A stretch of DNA of 64,000 bases from positions 1-64,000 of the forward strand of contig CAXKVR010000031.1 of NCBI GenBank assembly GCA_964058845.1, read 5' to 3'. The notes under the pieces were generated by a model. The model ran no database searches. It was not told the DNA's origin and was given only the letters and a program-made list of their open reading frames with translations. This document shows positions 33,755 through 44,004 of the stretch, one piece after another (the first letter of the stretch is position 1; each line of letters begins with the position of its first letter). This DNA comes from Carex sylvatica. Taxonomy: Eukaryota; Streptophyta; Magnoliopsida; Poales; Cyperaceae. The position numbers and the translations under genes were made by a program.

Positions 33755-33955
33755 GGATTTCACATCCTCTCAGGTTACCGGCTGAGGACAATTGAATCGA
33801 TCGGATGGTTCAAAATTGTTGTTTTTAACTTGGCACGAATCTCAAAGCAAAAATAATACTGCCCGCTCAGCCATCCCGAGCAAGAACCGGATGAAACTAA
33901 ATTTGAGCCGTCCTTATGAACTGTGTTGAGTCAGATACCTGAGAGGATACAAAAC
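33755..33955. mobile_element. MITE, CAGGTACC family
   Basis: Left CACATCCTCTCAGGTTACC and right CAGATACCTGAGAGGATAC are inverted. The interior (CGATCGGATGGTTCAAAATT, ATCTCAAAGCAAAAATAAT, GAGCAAGAACCGGATG) closely matches the copy at 58990-59184. No clear target duplication. Confidence 0.75.
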
Positions 33956-34705
33956 GTGTACATATTTCAAGTGATTTAGAATCCCATCTAACTTACAAAA
34001 TATCGATTTTACCAGATAAAAAATGTGGCTGTAATCAATCATTGTCCATTGCCTGAAGGAAAGAACAGCTTGCTAAAGTGCATTTAATGCTGTGTAAATG
34101 CTCTGGATTCCCTAAAAATATGGGTTCTCTCTCTGATCTCTAGTTTTTCTCCTGTGAGGCCGCTCTCATGCATGATCAGATCTCATTTTGAACCTCTTGA
34201 TTTTTCTTTTCCATAGTACAACGTTTTAAGAGGGCTTTAAAAGCCCATGAAAGCTCATTGGCAACAATTGGTACACTAGGCATCTAAATGTTGTGCCAGA
34301 TTGATCAAACTGTCTCTCTCAGTTTGTTCCCTGAAACTGTGTCGTTGTACTATGGTGCATACCGATCGACGTCGGTAATAGGATTCTGAATAATTATAAT
34401 GCTTAATAAATATTCATAGAACATCAATATCAGCTAGAATTAATTTTCTGAGTAGTTATTGTCACACCCCAAACCAGTTATAACAGTTATGAATAGTATA
34501 CTAACTAGAATGTTGTAGATTTTTTTGTAAGCTATTGTTATCACAAAATAAAATTCTGGTACCAAACAAGCAGAAAGCCAAGGACAAACTGGTTGGCCCC
34601 GAGTCCGTGTCCCCACAGGTATCTGAGGTGCAATTAATAAAAATTGACGGTCCAGATTAATTCCATCCAGAGCAAACTCAATTCGATAGCTGTTGAGGCC
34701 CCTTG
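33956..34705. other. Gene-free spacer with a MITE fragment
   Basis: Mostly unassigned sequence. Near 34615-34665 a partial CAGGTACC-family end is present (ACAGGTATCTGAGGTGCAAT, GACGGTCCAGATTAATTCC), interrupted shortly after by the hAT element at 34706. Confidence 0.45.
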
Positions 34706-35506
34706 TAGGACTGGCAAAAAAGTTCGTGGCTCGTGGCCCACTTGGTATTCACCTGTGACTCGATCGGTAACAGCTCGTTCGTTAGTGTATCGAGTTAAAA
34801 TTAACTGTACATACTCTAGCCAAAATTAACAAGTTTGAGTTTGGCCTGACTCAGTCGTTAACGAGCTATTTAATATACATAGTTTAATAGTTTAATCGGA
34901 TCTGTTAACTTTATATTGGGGATATTATGATTTATGGATGTTATAGCCAGTGTTATGACAATTGCACTTTGGACTGTGTTTAAGTTGATTGGTAATTTTG
35001 TATGAAATATGTGTGAATTAATTATAAGTAATTAAGTTAATTTGTATGAATTTGTTTGATTTGGTATGCATGAATTTATTCTATGAATATGTTTGTATGA
35101 ATTTAGGATTTTGATATATTTGTATGAATTTAGGATTTTGATATGATATATTTGTATGTATGAATTTAGCTGTAAACTTAATTTATAGTAGTTGATTTAC
35201 TTAATTACAATTGAATTAAGAATATTCCTCAACAATTAGTCATATAAATATTATTTTATTTTAACCATAATTGATAAGATGTGTTATGAAAATTTAAGAT
35301 ATAGCAGGAAAGAAAATATACAAATTTATAAATCTGCCAAGCTAGTAATGAGCTAGCTCGGCTCACTCGGACAAGCCATGAGTCGGTCTTGAGCAATAAT
35401 TTTAGCTCGGGACCTAAAATTCTAACTCACTCGCTGAGTTTGATACACCAATAAGCCGAGTACGAGTGTGGCCTAGCTCGCTCTTTAACAGCTCGTTGCC
35501 ATCCTA
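34706..35506. mobile_element. hAT-type element, 801 bp, perfect 8-bp TSD
   Basis: Ends TAGGACTGGCAA and TTGCCATCCTA are inverted, and exact 8-bp duplications GCCCCTTG flank it (34698-34705 and 35507-35514). GCTCG and GAGTC-rich subterminal repeats lie near both ends, as in other non-autonomous hAT elements. The centre has imperfect tandem TGTATGAATTTAGGATTTTG units. No coding potential. Confidence 0.92.
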
Positions 35507-35573
35507 GCCCCTTGGATAAAACTTAGGGTTTATACTTCACACAGAGGATGCCATTAGAATGCTTAATCACTAT

Positions 35574-35612
35574 TTGTATTATTATTATTGTTATTATTAT
35601 CATTAATATCAC

Positions 35613-35657
<45 letters not shown>

Positions 35658-35682
35658 GATTATCACTATTATTATTAATTAT
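35574..35682. repeat. (ATT)n microsatellite
   Basis: Long run of TTA/ATT trinucleotides, interrupted by ATCACT twice, with at least 14 uninterrupted units in the middle. Confidence 0.95.
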
Positions 35683-35984
35683 TTATTAGCCACTAGCTGT
35701 GTTAGATACTTAGATCTAGAGAAATAAATAATTTGATATATGAAAAATAAAGTTTCAGCAGCAATGCAGCATGATAGCAACAACTCAGAATTTTCTCTCG
35801 CTCAAATTTTAAAAATAATTAAATAATAGAGTTCAAATAGCATCTGTTAAAAACTTTAACACATTTACAAAATCAGAGATTACAAACTCACATATAATTC
35901 ATACCACCATCAACAACAAATTAAACTGCGGGCCGGAAGGGATAAAGCTGTGGAAGCCGGGAAAAAAAAAAAGCCAAAAAATTA

Positions 35985-37290
35985 AAGAGAGAAGAGAAAG
36001 ATAGATGAAAAGATTCTAAAATCAGGAAACTGATAACAGTCCGAGTTAGGCCGAGTTAGACCGAGTTAGACTGAGTTCTTTAGTTATTTTACATATTTTT
36101 CCTGACACTTGTTGATCTATGATTTCAAATCATAAAAAATAAACAAATTATGTTTAACGAATCAAGCCCGAGTCAGGCTGAGCCCTTCAGTTATTTTACG
36201 TATTTTTCCTGACACTTGTTGATCTATAATTTTCAAGGTTCTAAATAGCGATTATAGCGACATAGCGGGGAGACAAAAAAAAAAAGCTATTGCGAATAGC
36301 GTAGCTATAGCGGAAGCTATCATAAATAGCATTTTTTTCTTTTCAAATTTTATATTATATATTTCTACTAATTATCAACATAATCAATAGGAGAATTGAG
36401 GTAACAACTAAATCAGAACTAATCTAAGTCTATACTTTTTTTTTTATCAATTATGCAAATAAAAAGTAAAAAAGAATCTAAAAAGTAATATTATTTAATA
36501 GTTCATATTACATAGTATTACATATTATAATAGACAAAGAATAATTAATTTTATAAGGTAAATGAAGTCAGTATACATATTTAAATATTTTATATATTAT
36601 AATAATACTAATAATCAAAATCAGCTTTCAATTGAAACGAATGATAATACTTTTACAAATGAATACTATACGAAGAGCAATCAAAATGAAGAATTAACAT
36701 TTGAATATTTCTCAATATAGAATGAGAGAATAAATCATGCACAAATAAAAACAGAAGTATATAGTTTGATTTAGCATACTTATCGTAGAAGACCATGTAG
36801 AATTAAAAATAGGAATAGAAGAACAGAAGTCCATATAAATTGTAAAAAAAAAAACTCATGTAGCATAGCGGTAGCAATAGCGAGTCGCATTTAGCGGTAA
36901 TAGCGGTTGTAGCTGAGTTAGCGCACTTTTATCTCATAGCGTAGCATTTATGGTCCGAAAAAACTATAGCACTAGCTATTTAGAACACTGATAATTTCAA
37001 ATCATAAAAAAAATAAAAATAAAGAGAGAAGAGAAAGATAGATGAAAAGATTCTAGAATCAGGAAACTGATAACAGACCGAGTTAGGCCGAGTCATACTG
37101 AGTTAGACCGAGTCCTTCAGTTATTTTATGTTTTTTTCCTAACACTTGTTGATCTATGATTTCAAATCATAAAAAATAAATAAATTATGTTTAACGAATC
37201 AAGTCCGAGTTAGGCTGAGCCCTTCAGTTATTTTACGTATTTTTTCTGACACTTATTGATCTATAATTTCAAATCACAAAAAAAAAAAAA
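35985..37290. repeat. Tandem duplication of a ~250-bp unit, one copy holding a hAT element
   Basis: AGAGAGAAGAGAAAGATAGA, GATTCTAAAATCAGGAAACT and CCGAGTTAGGCCGAGT start copy 1 near 35988 and recur near 37022 in copy 2. Each copy holds two sub-repeats containing CTGACACTTGTTGATCTAT, so there are four in total. Copy 1 is split by the hAT element at 36234-36990; copy 2 retains the uninterrupted site. Confidence 0.8.
36234..36990. mobile_element. hAT-type element, TTCTAAATAGCG family, 757 bp
   Basis: Ends CAAGGTTCTAAATAGCG and AGCTATTTAGAACACTG are inverted. Flanks ATAATTTT (36226-36233) and ATAATTTC (36991-36998) match 7 of 8. Subterminal TAGCG and GCTATAGC repeats are dense at both ends; the centre is AT-rich and non-coding. 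A short relative lies at 50385-50532. Confidence 0.88.
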
Positions 37291-37437
37291 AATTATGTAA
37301 ACATAATTTGAACTAGAAAAAAAAAACCTTACATATATCTTGTGAAGATAATCCTGCACTAAATTTATGTTGTTAATATAATCTTTTTTTTATGCATACA
37401 TTTATAGCTAGTTTGCATTGAAGATGTATTTTATTTG

Positions 37438-37862
37438 GAGGTTGGCTACTATGCTTATATAAGCATATCCCCACATATGCTTATAACTCATTTTTGTGTT
37501 TCTAATATTCAAATGGTCGATCGGAACCGTTCATATTGTTCTCCATATTAATATGTGCTTGGAGACTAAATTTTATGTTTTTCTGAATTTTTTTACTATT
37601 TATTAAGCCACTTTGAAAAACATTGATCCAACGGTGGCCTCTGATTTTACTGTTTTGTTAAGCCACCGTTGGATCAACGATTTTCAAAGTGGCTTAATAA
37701 ATAGTAAAAAAATTCAGAAAAATATAAAATTTAGTCTCCAAGCACATATTAATATGGAGAACAATATGAACGGTTCCGATCGACCATTTGGACATTGGAA
37801 ACACAAAAATGAGTTATAAGCATATGTGGGGATATGCTTATATAAGCATAGTAGCCAACCTC
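37438..37862. mobile_element. Intact shared-core foldback element, 9-bp TSD
   Basis: A nearly complete palindrome of 425 bp. Tips GAGGTTGGCTACTATGCTTA and its inverse are almost identical, and the arms stay paired to a short loop around 37645. Flanks TTTTATTTG (37429-37437) and TTCTATTTG (37863-37871) match 8 of 9, pointing to Mutator-type insertion. This is the best reference copy; 1963-2326 is a truncated sibling. Confidence 0.93.
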
Positions 37863-38551
37863 TTCTATTTGTAATGCTTATATTATATTATATAATTAGT
37901 GAATTATTTGAGTATAATTTTTTATCTACATAGTTCTCTTACAAATTTTTTTTTTTTACCAATTTATTTCTATATTTTGGCTACAAAACAAGTTTCTATC
38001 AAAAAATTCTGAATTTCCAATCCGATTTTTCCGATTTGAGTCGATTCATCCGATTCTGATTCCACAATCAAATATTTGATTTTGATTCTGATTTCGATTT
38101 CAAGTTTTAGAACTATGGATGAAGATATCCTAGCCACCATAATACCATACTGATAGCAACAGTTACCGGTAACACATCCACTACTGCAAATTATCATTTA
38201 ATTGGGGATTAATTACTGAAATTGACACATTAGTGTTCACATTTCAATTTCGTAGATGATCATCTTGCATAACGAAAATTGGAAAATGGAGCAAAAGATG
38301 CATATTAATCCGAAAAAAAATTGTGCAAGGAAGCAATTTTGTAATAGTTATTTGTTTGTTTATCTGTATGGAAACATGTTAAAAATGAATATACAAACAA
38401 GTAAGAATTGATTTATAGTTGGGCTTTTGATGGACAAGTAAAATATTTTCCCAATTCAATTAAATTATTGCAGTAGAAGTGCGAAGCATGAGGTGGTTAC
38501 CTAACTAGTTCATCATTCCCACCCATAAGAAGTGCTTACTAAATTGAATGA

Positions 38552-39185
38552 GAGGGCTAAAATGCCTCTTTCATATCTCATTGCGTCTCATATATTTCAT
38601 CTTTGTTTTCAAAGTCTAAACTGTCGATTCGAACTGATTAATCTGAAAACAATAATTTTGTACCTATTTAAAATAAACTAAATTTTTTTAGTTACCACCA
38701 TAATAAATCCAAATTAAACAAACACCACCCATTCAGACAAATTTAACATCTTACTATTCACGCGCCCTCAGTCCGCGCACTAAATTTTAACATCTTACTA
38801 TCCACGCGCCCTCAGTCCGCGCACTAAATTGGGCTGGTGCGCACACTGGGGAAGTGCACCAAATTTGGTGTGTATACTGGGAAGGTGCCCAGTGTGCGCA
38901 CCAGCCCAATTTGTTGTGCGGACTAAGAGTGCATGGGTAGTAATAATTATATTTTGGCTAAAACAACAGTGTTTGTTTAATTATGATTTATTTGGGTGCT
39001 AACTAAAAAAAATTCGGTAAAATAAAATAGTAAAATATTTCCAAAAAATATAAAATTTTGTCTCCGAAATTTTTTTAATTTGAAGATCATGTTGATTGAT
39101 CCAGATCAACTATTTAGACTTAGAAAACAAGATAAAAGATATGAGACACTACGAGGTATGAAAAACACTAATCATTTTAACCCTC
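38552..39185. mobile_element. Shared-core foldback element carrying a nested element
   Basis: Outer tips GAGGGCTAAAATGCCTCTTT and AATCATTTTAACCCTC are inverted, and GTTTTCAAAGTCTAAAC pairs with TTTAGACTTAGAAAAC. The right arm has the shared module (AAATAGTAAAATATTTCC, TTTTGTCTCCGAAAT). The normal central stem is replaced by the element at 38690-39004. Confidence 0.7.
38690..39004. mobile_element. Nested foldback element with GC-rich hairpin
   Basis: Ends AGTTACCACCATAATAAATC and GATTTATTTGGGTGCTAACT are inverted. Inside, a 47-bp direct duplication (CTCAGTCCGCGCACTAAATT twice) precedes a GC-rich hairpin: GGGCTGGTGCGCACACTGG pairs with CCAGTGTGCGCACCAGCCC. Confidence 0.75.
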
Positions 39186-39187
39186 AT

Positions 39188-39370
39188 CCAGAATTCAAAT
39201 CCAGTGAATTAATCCAATCTTTGAGTTTTAAATCGAGGCTGTCCAATTTGAATCTGTGATAATCTATCTGAAGTGGGGTGCGCACATCCCGATAGATGAA
39301 TTCGAATCGCGAAGCAATCTCGAGCGACGGATTCGAATCGGACGGTCCCAATCCAAAACCCAATGAAGAG
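39188..39370. mobile_element. MITE, CACTGGATC family, second copy
   Basis: Starts CCAGAATTCAAATCCAGTG and holds GAATCTGTGATAATCTATC, GCAATCTCGAGCGACGGATT and AATCGGACGGTCCCAATCC in the same order as 18867-19068. The right tip is eroded. Confidence 0.6.
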
Positions 39371-40377
39371 CTTAATTATAAACTAAATTGTTATCTGCTA
39401 TCTGATAAAAGGTCAGGTCCAGGCCCAGCTATGACTGGGTCGGGAATCCGCTGATCCACCTGTCAAGGCCCAGCTATGAAATGCGGATTAAAAATTTCAA
39501 ATTTGTACAGCATCTGTTTTAAGTTGAGGTGTCTCCCTTTTCTAGGCCGAAATACTTGATAATTTCGTCAGTAATCCAACTTTTTCTAAATCCAAATCGA
39601 ACCCTGCATCCGCATCGAATGGACTAAATTTACATAAAAGCACTCCTTAATAATAATAGCAAATCGATATTTTCTGCATCTTCACAAGGCCGATAATTTG
39701 TTACTATTAGCGCATATCGAAACACATTAAATAGCATATTATAAACTTTTCTTCAAACATCTAAAAATCCAGGCCCATTTTTATTCTCAGAAATTTCTCA
39801 ACCAATAATCACATACATTTTTCAAAAGTATCAGTCCAAATTTTAAGACGCTGTTTATTTAGTTCAGTACAAACTCGGTTGAGCCATATTTTCACATTAA
39901 CATAAGTTACATAACATTGAATCAAATCACCCAAATTTCAACAATATTTTTTTAGTAGACCAACGGAAGTTAGAAAGCAATGAAAAAAGGAATTCGGCTA
40001 GCAAATCATTAATTAACTTGTAAAGACACTAATTTTGACGAACAAACTAACATCTCTCTCAAACCCAGTACTACTGGTATTCCTTTTACCAAGCCAAATT
40101 CTCTAAAAGAGACCTTTAGCATCAGCTGGTATTTGCAATGAGAACGCATAATCAATATACAGAATACGAAATTGTGTGGAAATGTTTATTTTGCAACAGA
40201 AAGAGGTGTCATAAACAAAAAGCAATAAGATTTTACTCTCCTTACAAAAGCTCAAAGCCAAGCACGATACTTCAATAAGAACCTAACAGCGGAACAGCTA
40301 ATTTGGCTAAATTTCCTAGTAAAACAGAGAAATTTGGAGGAGAAGCGAGGTTAGGGAGGAGATCATAAATGTTTTAT
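39371..40377. other. Spacer and probable 3' UTR of the MORF9-like gene
   Basis: No gene visible. The part next to 40378 is probably the 3' untranslated region of the minus-strand MORF gene. GGCCCAGCTATGA is repeated at about 39422 and 39466. Confidence 0.4.
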
Positions 40378-42454
40378 TTATGAAGATTGTGCTGGTGGAC
40401 GGCGTTGAGCTGTCGGGTTCGATTTACGCCTCTCGTACCTTCGACTCTCGTTCTTTGGTGGTCGCTTCTCCCTGGGCTGGTATGTAGGATAAGTAGAGGG
40501 AATGATCTCACCATTTATGTACTTGTCACCTTTAAAATAAAAATAAAGTCACAAATGTTAGAAAGCCCTCCTAATATGTCTATGCATACTTCCATAGAAG
40601 TAAATATGGTCTCGGCTGGCAAATGTCAGCTGAGAGATTGATATACAAAACCAAAAAAGGGTAGGCAAAGTTTTTGGTTGCATGAAGGAATTTTAACCCC
40701 AGCTCACCTACCAAAGGACACAAGCCAACCCTGCTTTAATTTTGTACGTAGTTCACACTTGACACAAGCAGGGTTGGTACTTGCAAGCAGCAGCATCACA
40801 CCCATTGGTGACGAGCTGGGTGGAATTCCTTAATGAAGAAAAAGAACTAGGAAATACCACCATTTTAGTTTAGAAGGGCCACAAGAATAAATATTTGTGT
40901 AACAAAATAATCATAGTTAGCTAACCTCCATAGTCCTTGTTCTTTACATCAATGTAGGAATCAGGAAGTACCCAGAGGACACCTGGAAGCCCTGCAGAGA
41001 GAAAGAAAGGTAGAGTGAGTCTTAATTTCAGGCTAAAATTTTCTCAAATAAGTAGTTTTCATTTCAAACATGTTGTTGCTTTGTCATACAAGGGTCATTT
41101 CAAGGTTTAATTCCACCTAAAATTCTGGATTCAGTCAGATACCATTGTACCAGTAAACACTCATCTGAGCCCAAATTATAAAAATTATCAATTCCACATT
41201 AAATAAATGCATTCAGATTCTAAATGATACAAACGTGAATCTGAAAAAAATAACACATACCCTTGAATTTTTCAGATGTTTCTTCAGAAACAGTACATTG
41301 GAAACCAGTGTAGGTGGTGGTGCTAAATGCATACATATTCTTCTTTGCTTCTTCCATGCTACACAGAGAATTAATTAGGGTAATGCACAGACTAAAACTG
41401 AGTTAAATGAACAATCTGAAAATAACAAGAAGACAAAGCAATCAAAATATAAATTTTCTTATGAAAAGCAGCCATGTTCAATACAGGCAAATTTAAATTT
41501 CACGGACAGTCGCAATTTTCCTTCAAAGAGGACTAACAAGGACTTCACTTGGCTCAATAAGAAAAAAAAAATTAAAGAATTGGGCAAAAACTTAACAAGC
41601 ACCATACATCACAGCAGGCAACTTGCTGCCACAACCAAACTGTTTTACTTGTAAACTAAACACTACTGAAGCTATCTGTAACTTAGCCAAATATACAAGC
41701 CAATAGAATTAGCCTTCAACTGAGAAACATTTTTTTTCAGTATAACGGTGTGGTTTAAACCCCTACTTTATTATATAAAAATGACAAAAAAAACACACAC
41801 ACATACCACTAAGCCCCACTAACCCTAAAGAAACTTAAATTGTCTTAACAAGCCTATTCTGATTCAATTTTTTCTTAACCCTCTAATTATTTAATTATGC
41901 CACATTTACACCCAATTCAGTATCAGTATACCCAATCTATCATTGATGCGGTCAATTTGCAAAAAGAGATAAACAAAAAGGAGAAAGTTAAAGCAGCAGT
42001 CAGCACATAATATCCATCTATGAAGAAAGGGTGAGCTCAAAATTCTTTCAGGAATGTTTGCCAGTACCTATTTGAAAATGAAAAAGGAACACATCTATAG
42101 GAACTAAACTGCAATTTACCTGCCAACGACAGTAGCTAGTGTTTGAAGGTAGGTGTCGATCATTTCTTCTCTAGTTGGAGCGGGATCTTTGGGAAACTCC
42201 ATTATAATGAGCCAGTGGTTATAGTCACACCCAGGTAAGAAAATGGGCTGATTTTCGTCGGTGCTAACAGTGGAGCCGTTGCCGACCGCTCCGACTAGAG
42301 AGGAGGGGCGGCGCGAGGCGAGGGAAAGGAGGGGGGAGGTGATTGGAGAAGGGGTTGAAAGAGAAAGGATAGAGATACGAGGCTTGGAAATGGGGTGTGT
42401 TAGGGTTAGGGTTTGAAGGCGGGGGAGAGAAGAAACTGCGGTTAGCGAAGCCAT
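40378..42454 (-). CDS. MORF9: Plastid RNA-editing factor, MORF9-like
   Basis: Four exons: 42454-42120, 41358-41261, 40991-40926, 40529-40378 (216 aa), GT-AG borders, phases 2, 1, 1. The first ~60 residues are Ser/Pro/Leu-rich with almost no acids, like a chloroplast transit peptide. The MORF domain follows: [76 protein letters not shown] and [13 protein letters not shown]. The tail is basic and Pro-rich (YERRKSNP...RRPPAQSS). Family knowledge: MORF/RIP proteins bind PPR proteins and are required at many organellar C-to-U editing sites; MORF9 works in plastids. The DYNHWLI and [11 protein letters not shown] blocks match what I recall of MORF9 better than MORF2. Length fits. Partner-type protein in the window: the DYW PPR at 56.7 kb, though no specific link can be claimed. 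Confidence 0.93.
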
Positions 42455-42751
42455 TGTAGCAAAAGCTAAAGAGAGCGCAGAATGGAGATAAGGTGAGACC
42501 GCAGAGAGTGAGAGAGATATTTATTGTTAAACAAGGGAGGGACCTCAAAGATTTCTTTCCTCGTTGCCTCGGGGTTTAGGGTTTCTTATTTTTTTTTATG
42601 GTTCGGAATTAGATTATTTCTTTCGGATAATAAAAAAAATTAAGTGGATCGAAATTTACTAATCAAACTAATTAAAAAATGATTAATTTTAATATTCGTG
42701 TCAGTGGATAGTTCGAATAATCATTATAGTTAATAAATATGAACGTGTTAT

Positions 42752-43207
42752 TAGGTGTGTCAACGAGCTGGTTCGGTCCGAGCTAGGTTCTAGCTCAACT
42801 TGTTAATTCTAGACTGAGTTACAGCCGAGCAAACTTGATCTAGGACATCAAAGCTAAAATCTCAGCTTGAAATCGTGACAAGTCAGCCTGAACTAGCTTG
42901 CGAGCTGACTCGTTGGATCTTGTTTTAAGAAAAAAAAAAATTCTATTTTCTTTTTTGTATTGAATTGAACTGAACTAGACTGAGCTAGAAAATATAAAAT
43001 GCATACAAATTCATACAAATTGGTAAATTGATACATAGCCTAGTTAGCGAATAAGCTAAGCCCCAGTTTGAACTCATTAATTTTAGACTGAGCTAGTGGC
43101 AAACTGACTCGTTAACAATTCGATTCAATAATGAGCAAGCTCTTAATGAGCGAGTCAGTTGCGAGTCACAATTGAACCATGAGCTACGAGCTTTTTTTTC
43201 CACCCCA
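42752..43207. mobile_element. hAT-type element, perfect 8-bp TSD
   Basis: Starts TAGGTGTGTCAACGAGC and ends GAGCTTTTTTTTCCACCCCA; exact 8-bp duplication CGTGTTAT (42744-42751 and 43208-43215). The interior is full of GAGCTAG and GAGCGAGTC-type subterminal repeats, as in 34706-35506. Non-coding. Confidence 0.9.
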
Positions 43208-43401
43208 CGTGTTATATTGTATTATGATCTGCTTTATCTTTGATAATAATTTTGTTAATGATGTGATTGGCTTTCTGTAGAACAATAATTCTTATGATGG
43301 TATTTTGAGATTCTGAAGAATAAATTATTAGAGATTTTGAGTGAATGGCAGCTTTTCAGAAAGAGAACGAGATGAAAAATGAATTTGTGGTGATTTTGAG
43401 C

Positions 43402-43619
43402 GAATTCGTATTGTCTGCATTAATTCAAAAAAGAATTTTTGAGTTAATGTATCTCAAATGTCTGTATCACTTTAAGAACCGTGCAAATTAGATTCACACA
43501 AATATTAAAAAGTTCTTGAACTATAGACTGTGATCAGATTGACTCTGTTTAAAATCAGATGGCCAAGAATCGTGAACTCAAAAGATACTCTTTTGAGTTA
43601 CTGCCGACGATGCGGACTC
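43402..43619. mobile_element. MITE, CTCTGCATTAACTC family, copy 2
   Basis: Starts GAATTCGTATTGTCTGC and ends GATGCGGACTC. Flanks ATTTTGAGC (43393-43401) and ATTTTGAAC (43620-43628) match 8 of 9, indicating Mutator-type insertion. Homologous to 32637-32858. Confidence 0.8.
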
Positions 43620-44004
43620 ATTTTGAACAAGGCTGAAGGTTTAATTATTGAAAAATGTGATAGAAAATAAAAGAACCTGGCTAAAAATAATTAAAACTAA
43701 TCAACTTTACTCTTACTCTAAAAGATAACAATGAAAACAATGTTTTATAAATTTTATTTGCATTCGTTGCTTGATTACTAATACAAAATGTATGCATATA
43801 GGAAAATACACTACCACCAGTCAACCACCACCCACTACTACATGACATGAAAATGAATGATTAATATTTCTAAACACCTTAAATTAATTAACCAACATAT
43901 CCAACATGTAATACAATAATTATACACCTAAAATTAAACAAGGTCTCAACGTATCAGCTTTTAGAAGACTTTTGACGGACTTACCGGATAATAATAAGCC
44001 AACT

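Noticed and set aside
34213..34357. A hairpin, possibly a miRNA precursor or MITE
   Set aside because: Only 13 bp pair (CCATAGTACAACG and its inverse) before the arms diverge, and no target duplication is present. Too weak to call.
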